NCBI GenBank assembly: GCA_008638375.1 | Contig: VIRR01000536.1 | Coordinates: forward strand, 62,001 to 126,000 | Direction: 5' to 3' | Length of the DNA stretch: 64,000 nt | DNA from: Nyssa sinensis | Taxonomy: Eukaryota; Streptophyta; Magnoliopsida; Cornales; Nyssaceae | In this document: positions 59,156-64,000 of the stretch, one piece after another | How positions within the stretch are numbered: the first letter of the stretch is position 1 | How the letters are laid out: each line of letters starts with the position of its first letter | Translations under genes and position numbers: made by a program | The notes under the pieces: generated by a model | The model's database searches: none | What the model saw: the letters and a program-made list of their open reading frames with translations, nothing else | Told to the model about the DNA's origin: nothing

Positions 59156-59498
59156 ACACTTGTTGCTAGGGGTTAGAAATAGACTGACTAGATCCACTAT
59201 TACATGTTGACACACCAATTGGGGGTAGAGTGACCCTGACGAGGATCTGTAGAGATTGCTCGATGGAGATAGCTGACCGCATCTTTTCTTTTGACTTTCT
59301 TCTACTTGACATGTCTAGTGTTGATATTATATTAAGGAACTTTGGTTATTTACCTTTCTGGCGAGTATAGACTATTACATAGGGAGAGTGACAGTGTGTA
59401 CTCCTGAGGGAGATAGCTTTTATTTCACGAGGGTTTGTGGGGAGTTCTTAGTTCCACCCTTATGTGACTCGAGGAGTTAGGGAGGCCATAGCTATTTA
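59156..59498 (+). pseudogene. Protease C-terminal remnant of element C
   Basis: DNA from 59,165 matches 5,423-5,580 and 23,845-24,110 ('catgttgacacacca', 'aggatctgtagagattgctc', 'tttgacttt...cttctacttga'). A deletion ('attaaggaactttgg') and frame disruption remove the ITLGIDWL segment. It has no active-site Asp. Confidence 0.72.
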
Positions 59499-60179
59499 TT
59501 GGCTGGTTTAATAGCAAATAGGAGTGGAACTATAGAGAGTATATTGCTGCCAGTAGTGGATGAGTTCCCAGATGTCTTTCCAAATGACTTGACTAGTGTA
59601 TTGCCGAGACAAGAGATAGACTTCACGATAGAGCTTATCCCAAGCACTATGCCTATTTCCATTCCACCTTACCGTGTGGCTCCAACTGAGTTAAAGGAAC
59701 ATCGTTTGTTTGTTAAGTTATCGGAGTGTGAGTTTTGACTTCAAGAGGTACAATTTCTAAGCCATGTTGTATTAGGTGGCGGGGTATCCGTGGATCCTTC
59801 TAAGATTGACTCTGTTATGAGTTGGGAGAGGCTGAAAAATGTGTTTGAGATTCAGAGTTTCTTAGGATTGGCCGGATACTACCGTCGATTCGTAGAGGGA
59901 TTTTCTCATCTTGCCGCGCCGATGACTCGTCTGACGCTCAAGGGCCTTAGATTTGAGTGGACAGATAACTGTGAGCAGTCATTTCAGGAGTTGAAGAGGA
60001 GGCTGACTTCAACACCTGTCCTGATTATACTTGAGGGAGGTGTTGGCTATGCATTGTATTATAATGCTTCACGAGAAGGACTAGGTTGTGTATTAATGCA
60101 TGAGGGTAGGGTGGTAGCTTATGGTTCTCGTCAGTTGAAGAATCATGAGCATAACTACCCACACATGATTTGGAGTTAG
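59499..60179 (+). pseudogene. RT (core deleted) and RNase H N-terminus of element C
   Basis: The RT N-terminus (EFPDVFPNDLTSVLPRQEID, then IPPYRVAPTELKE) jumps at about 59,695 straight to HRLFVKLSECEF. The whole RT palm, including the Y/F-x-DD box, is therefore missing. A TGA (59,736-59,738) stands where Trp is expected. The same frame continues with the connection domain ([20 protein letters not shown]). RNase H begins but reads YNASREGLG where CDAS is usual, losing a catalytic Asp. A one-base deletion near 60,155 shifts the frame, ending it at 60,179. Confidence 0.87.
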
Positions 60180-60772
60180 CTGTCGTCATCTTTGCACTTA
60201 AGAGTTGGCGACACTACTTATACAGGGAGAGATTTGAGGTGTTCTCAAATCACAAGAGCCTCGGGTACATTTTCACGCTGAAGGACTTGAACCTCCGGCA
60301 AAGGAGATGGATGGAATATATAGAGGACTATGACTTTGACCTTCAGTACCATCCGAGGAAGGCCAATATCGTAGCCGATGCACTCAGTAGGAGGCCGAGG
60401 AGCACAGTAGCTAGCATTGCTATTAGAGAGTGGGAGATGATAGGAGATATTGGTGAGTTTGACTTAGACTTTGCTGAGTCTGAAGGACACGCCACACTAT
60501 TCAGTTTATGTGCACAGCCTACACTGTTGAGCAAAGTTATTGAGGCACAGTTACAAGACACTGAGGCGGAGCAGATTCGAGCACGGGTTGCTAATACCGA
60601 GGGCTCTGAGGGATGGACAGTTCATTCTGACCTTAGCCTGAGGTATATGGGTAGAATCTTTGTTCCAGAATCCCTCAGGGCTGATGTTCTTAGAGATTTT
60701 TATCATTCACGTCTAGTAGTGCACCTAGGGGGCACTAAGATGTACCATAATTTACGTCGCCAGTATTGGTAG
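60170..60772 (+). pseudogene. RNase H C-terminus and integrase zinc-finger start of element C
   Basis: In the +1-shifted frame [20 protein letters not shown] and VVADALSR-like VADALSRRP complete RNase H. The expected YTDHKSL reads FSNHKSL, losing another acidic residue. The linker and RADVLRDFYHSR...HLGGTKMYHNLRRQYW (the HH half of the integrase zinc finger) follow. TAG at 60,770-60,772 ends the frame where Trp is usual. Confidence 0.86.
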
Positions 60773-61513
60773 ACGGGGATGAAGGGAGATGTCGTACAGT
60801 TTGTGTCGAGATGTCTCACATGCCAGCAGGTTAAGGCTGAGTACCAGAGACCTAGAGGTTTATTGCAGCCATTGCCAATGGCCAAGTGGAAGTGAGAGTT
60901 TGTTACTATAGATTTTGTGATGGGTCTTCCGAGGTCACCTAGAGGTTACGATGTAGTTTGGGTTATTGTAGACAGGTTGATGAAGTCTGCACATTTCCTA
61001 CCGATTAGAATGACTGATTCAGTGGATGTTCTCAGTAGGTTATATATCCGAAAGATAGTACGATTACATGGGATTCCTATTTTCATTGTTCCATACAGAG
61101 ACCCACATTTCACTGCACAATTTTGGCAGAGTCTTCAAACAGCCTTGGGGACTCAGCTGTTGTTTAGTACTGCTTTCCATCCTCAGACTGATGGCCAGCT
61201 AAAGCGTACTATTCAGATACTTGAGGACATGCTTAGGGCATGTGTTATAGATTTCAGGGGTAGTTGGGAGAATCACCTTGCTCTAGTAGAGTTTGCCTAC
61301 AACAACAGCTATCATTCTAGTATCGAGATGGCACCTTTTGAGGCGTTGTATGGTAGGCCGTGTCGTTCACCGGTATGTTGGACCGAGGTAGGAGAGACAG
61401 CTACTTTAGGGCCTGACATAGTCCGTGAGACCACGGAGAAGATACAGGTGATTCGGCCGCATCTGTTAACAACACATAACTGCCAAAAGAGTTATGCAGT
61501 TAGGAGACGATGA
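60773..61513 (+). pseudogene. Integrase core of element C, catalytic residues lost
   Basis: [14 protein letters not shown] completes the zinc finger, then TGA replaces a Trp codon (about 60,894). The core keeps the first Asp (VTIDFVMGLP). The second Asp, normally in S-D-R-D, is Tyr (VPYRDPHFT). Exactly 35 residues later the Glu is Lys (GQLKRTIQ). Integration activity is not expected. ALYGRPCRSPVCWTEVGE matches element B. The frame ends at TGA 61,511-61,513. Confidence 0.9.
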
Positions 61514-61986
61514 CCTCTATCATTTGAGGTTGGGGGATATATGTTCCTCAAGGTAGCCCTGCGACGGGGATTGAGGAGATTTGGACGTAGCAGAAAACTG
61601 TTACCACAGTTTAGAGGGCCATTTGAGATCCTTGAGAGATTCGGAGAGGTGGCCTATAAGTTGGCGTTACCGCAGCAGTTATCTAGGGTTCATGATGTCT
61701 TCCACGTGTCGATGTTGAGGAAGTACGAGCCTGACCCTTCACATGTGCTAGATTGGGTTGATCTTGCAGTGGAGGGTGATGTTTCTTATGATTAGAGGCC
61801 TGTGGAGATATTGGACTTGAGGGACCAGGTTTTGCGAGGCAAGACCATTCCTTTGGTCAAGGTTCTTTGGAGCCATCATAGGGTCGAGGAGGCCACTTGG
61901 GAACGTGAGGCTGAAGTCCGCGCTAGGTATCCAGAGTTATTTATACATAGAGGTACATTTCTGAATTTTAGGACAAAATTTCTTTA
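61514..61986 (+). pseudogene. Integrase C-terminus and chromodomain of element C
   Basis: VHDVFHVSMLRKYEPDPSH leads to a TAG (61,793-61,795) just before RPVEIL, the stop also seen in element B. The chromodomain follows (LVKVLWSHHRVEEATWEREA, YPELF) and terminates at TAA near 61,985. This places element C in the chromovirus (Tekay/Del) group. Confidence 0.9.
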
Positions 61987-61997
61987 AGGGGGGAGGA
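61984..61997 (+). promoter_or_regulatory. Polypurine tract of element C
   Basis: TTAAGGGGGGAGGA lies directly before the 3' LTR; it overlaps the end of the pol frame. Confidence 0.88.
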
Positions 61998-64000
61998 TGT
62001 AGAGATCTGACAAATGGGATAATTTTTTCGTTTTTGCCGGTAGGGCACTATATAGGCACCATTTGCTGGTAGGGCACCATATATGCATCATTTAGCTATA
62101 AGTCATATTTAGAAGCATATTTTGAGTGTGTTATAGAAGATAAATATGCTTAGAATATAAAAATATACTCCTGTAGAAATTTGAGCCTATTCAGAGATAG
62201 TTTCAAAAATGGACTATAAAGGGCATCCCGGGTGGAACTGGCCAAACCCGGCCACAGGAGAAAAATTATTTTTTAAAAAATTTTCATTTAAAATAATTTT
62301 AAGAACTTTGACTAAAATAAAATATCGAATTGAGGCGTATCGGGACGGGTTGTAGTGTAACGGGGTCCCGGATTCATTAAGGGCAAAATAGTCTTTTTGC
62401 CACTTTGCCCCTTTACTATAAACACAGCCCCCTTAGTGTAAAAATATCATTTCTTGGTCTGAGATACAGCAAAAGTCATGCATGGGAGAGAAAAGGTGAG
62501 AAAACCTAGGGTTTTCAAGTTTCAAGCCACCAAAACACACATCTAAGCTAGGATTCTCACAAGACTTTCTTCTAGAAAGTTGTTCCCCACGTCAAGGGAT
62601 ATGTTCTCATTGATCGGTTCAGCTACACAGCGAACACATCTCCCTAGGGTTGAGAAAAACCCTTTTTGGTATAATATCTTGCTAAGGTAGGAATAGATTT
62701 AAGTTTCCTTGCTCTTTTTATAAGTAGATTGAAGGATTTGTATGTTTATTTGATGTTAGAAACTCACTTAGGATGTATTTGCTTTGAAAAAATTAGAGTT
62801 GGTAGTTTATACACTTGTGTGTTCCTTGAGTTATTTGAGAAATTGTTGAAATGATGAATATGTGACTTGAATATGTGTTTATATCATTGTATTATGGCTT
62901 ATGTTTATGTGGATAGGTTTTGTGTTTTTGGACATACGGTTAGTTAATGCTTTGATGCTTGGTGTAAATATATGTTCTTTGAGAATTGGTGAAGTAGTGA
63001 ACATGTAGCATGAGTCTGTGTTTAAATTGATTGTATATGGCATGCGTTCATGTAAAGGAAGTCTTGGGATTTGAAAGTTAAAATTTACTTTAAGTTTAAT
63101 GCATTATTAAAGGCATACTCCATGTATTTGATAAAATGCCCTATTGGAATTGCATAGAAAAATCAAGGCATGTTGGCATAGTGTGAATCCTTTGAAATAT
63201 GGCGTGAGTTGAGCATTTTGGTGCTATACATTATAAGGGTGTAGATCCTGAAGTGAAAAACCCAAAATTTGGCCATTGGTACTCGCATGCTAACGGGGTT
63301 CGAATCGTGAAGCGAGACATACATTGGTACTTGCATGCCAACAGGGAAGAACCGTGAAACGAGACATGGGTGTGGCATTGAGTTGCATTTATATGTTATG
63401 CATATTGACATTGCATAGTATTGAGGGATTGGAGGGTTATAGCTTGTAAATGTACACTTGCACATGCCACGCCTTAAATTTTGTTCCTTGTATTAGCATC
63501 ATGTCATACCAGTAGTTGAGCTGACCCCTCGTGGGATATCATATTACAGATGAGGCTCCGGGTACTTGAGACTTATTGAAGTCTTAGAGAAATGAAGGAA
63601 AATGGACTACGAAGAAGATTTGGCCCTCGAGGCATTATATTTTGAGTTGTATAAGGGCATAAGCCCTGAGACCATGTGTGTTTATTTGTATACACCTTGT
63701 TTATTATGAAAACAATGGGCAAGGTCCTATATATTGTAATGAGCATGAGATTGTGATGTTTTGAAATTCAAGTACATGGGTATATATATGATAGATTGTA
63801 TATTAAATGATGTATATTTAAGTTTTCATGAATTTGTGGCCGCCGAGTGAGGGTGGGATGTATAAACCCTTATATATGTACGAAGTATTGTGAATATTAG
63901 GTGGGAAAAAAGCTTAGAAAACAAATGAGGTTATGTTAAAATTTTATGAAAATTAAAAAAAATTTTAAGCCTGTAAAACACCTTTTAAATAGGTGGGAAA
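61998..64000 (+). repeat. 3' LTR of element C (partial, cut by window end)
   Basis: It starts TGTAGAGATC and aligns with 55,221 to about 57,220 of the 5' LTR, with a few percent differences by eye and a shorter 'cccgggtgg' stretch. About 750 bp should continue beyond the window. Confidence 0.92.

Overview
The window looks like repeat-dense, heterochromatin-like DNA from a flowering plant, most likely a dicot. Nearly all recognisable coding sequence is LTR-retrotransposon gag/pol of plant lineages: Tekay/Del-type chromoviruses, an Athila-like element and a Tat/Ogre-like element. Smaller plant repeats are also present: a Ty1/copia LTR, a hAT-type MITE and a tRNA-derived SINE. I found no intact host gene, rRNA, functional tRNA, CRISPR array or bacterial-type signal. 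The only host-gene homology is a broken first coding exon of a VAMP727-like R-SNARE near 40.8 kb. All assignments come from reading the sequence and its translations; no database was searched.

Positions 1-33,968 hold a tandem chromovirus array of the form LTR1 - internal A - LTR2 - internal B - LTR3, with the middle LTR (17,587-21,234) shared. The LTRs are about 3.65 kb; LTR1 is cut by the window start. Both internals begin with an iMet-type primer binding site and end with a chromodomain and polypurine tract, and both are defective. Internal A is interrupted by an 11.8-kb minus-strand Athila-like element (5,582-17,359). A deletion at a 5-bp microhomology removed most of A's pol and the outer end of the insert's left LTR. 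Internal B has lost most of pol, carries leader-like sequence in its place, and contains a 4.5-kb solo LTR (25,038-29,538) flanked by a perfect 5-bp target duplication, GATAT.

Positions 33,969-37,506 contain a short spacer and a minus-strand chromovirus LTR with its primer binding site but almost no internal region. Positions 37,507-45,489 are a low-copy-looking AT-rich island with a SINE-like repeat, the VAMP727-like fragment, a hAT MITE with an 8-bp target duplication, and local tandem duplications.

Positions 45,490-64,000 form a second nest. A copia 5' LTR and leader are interrupted at about 45,919 by a Tat/Ogre-like element with a tRNA-Arg-type primer site, a degenerate gag and minisatellites. 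That element is interrupted at 55,221 by a plus-strand chromovirus, element C. C lacks gag and the RT core and has lost catalytic RNase H and integrase residues; its 3' LTR runs off the window.

The most unusual signal is in the large chromovirus LTRs. They carry pairs of antisense tRNA-like modules, with A-box and B-box motifs at tRNA-like spacing, set among (TA)n microsatellites. The pattern recurs in the related solo LTR. This could be Pol III promoter capture, loosely analogous to the 5S module of Cassandra elements, and it is testable.
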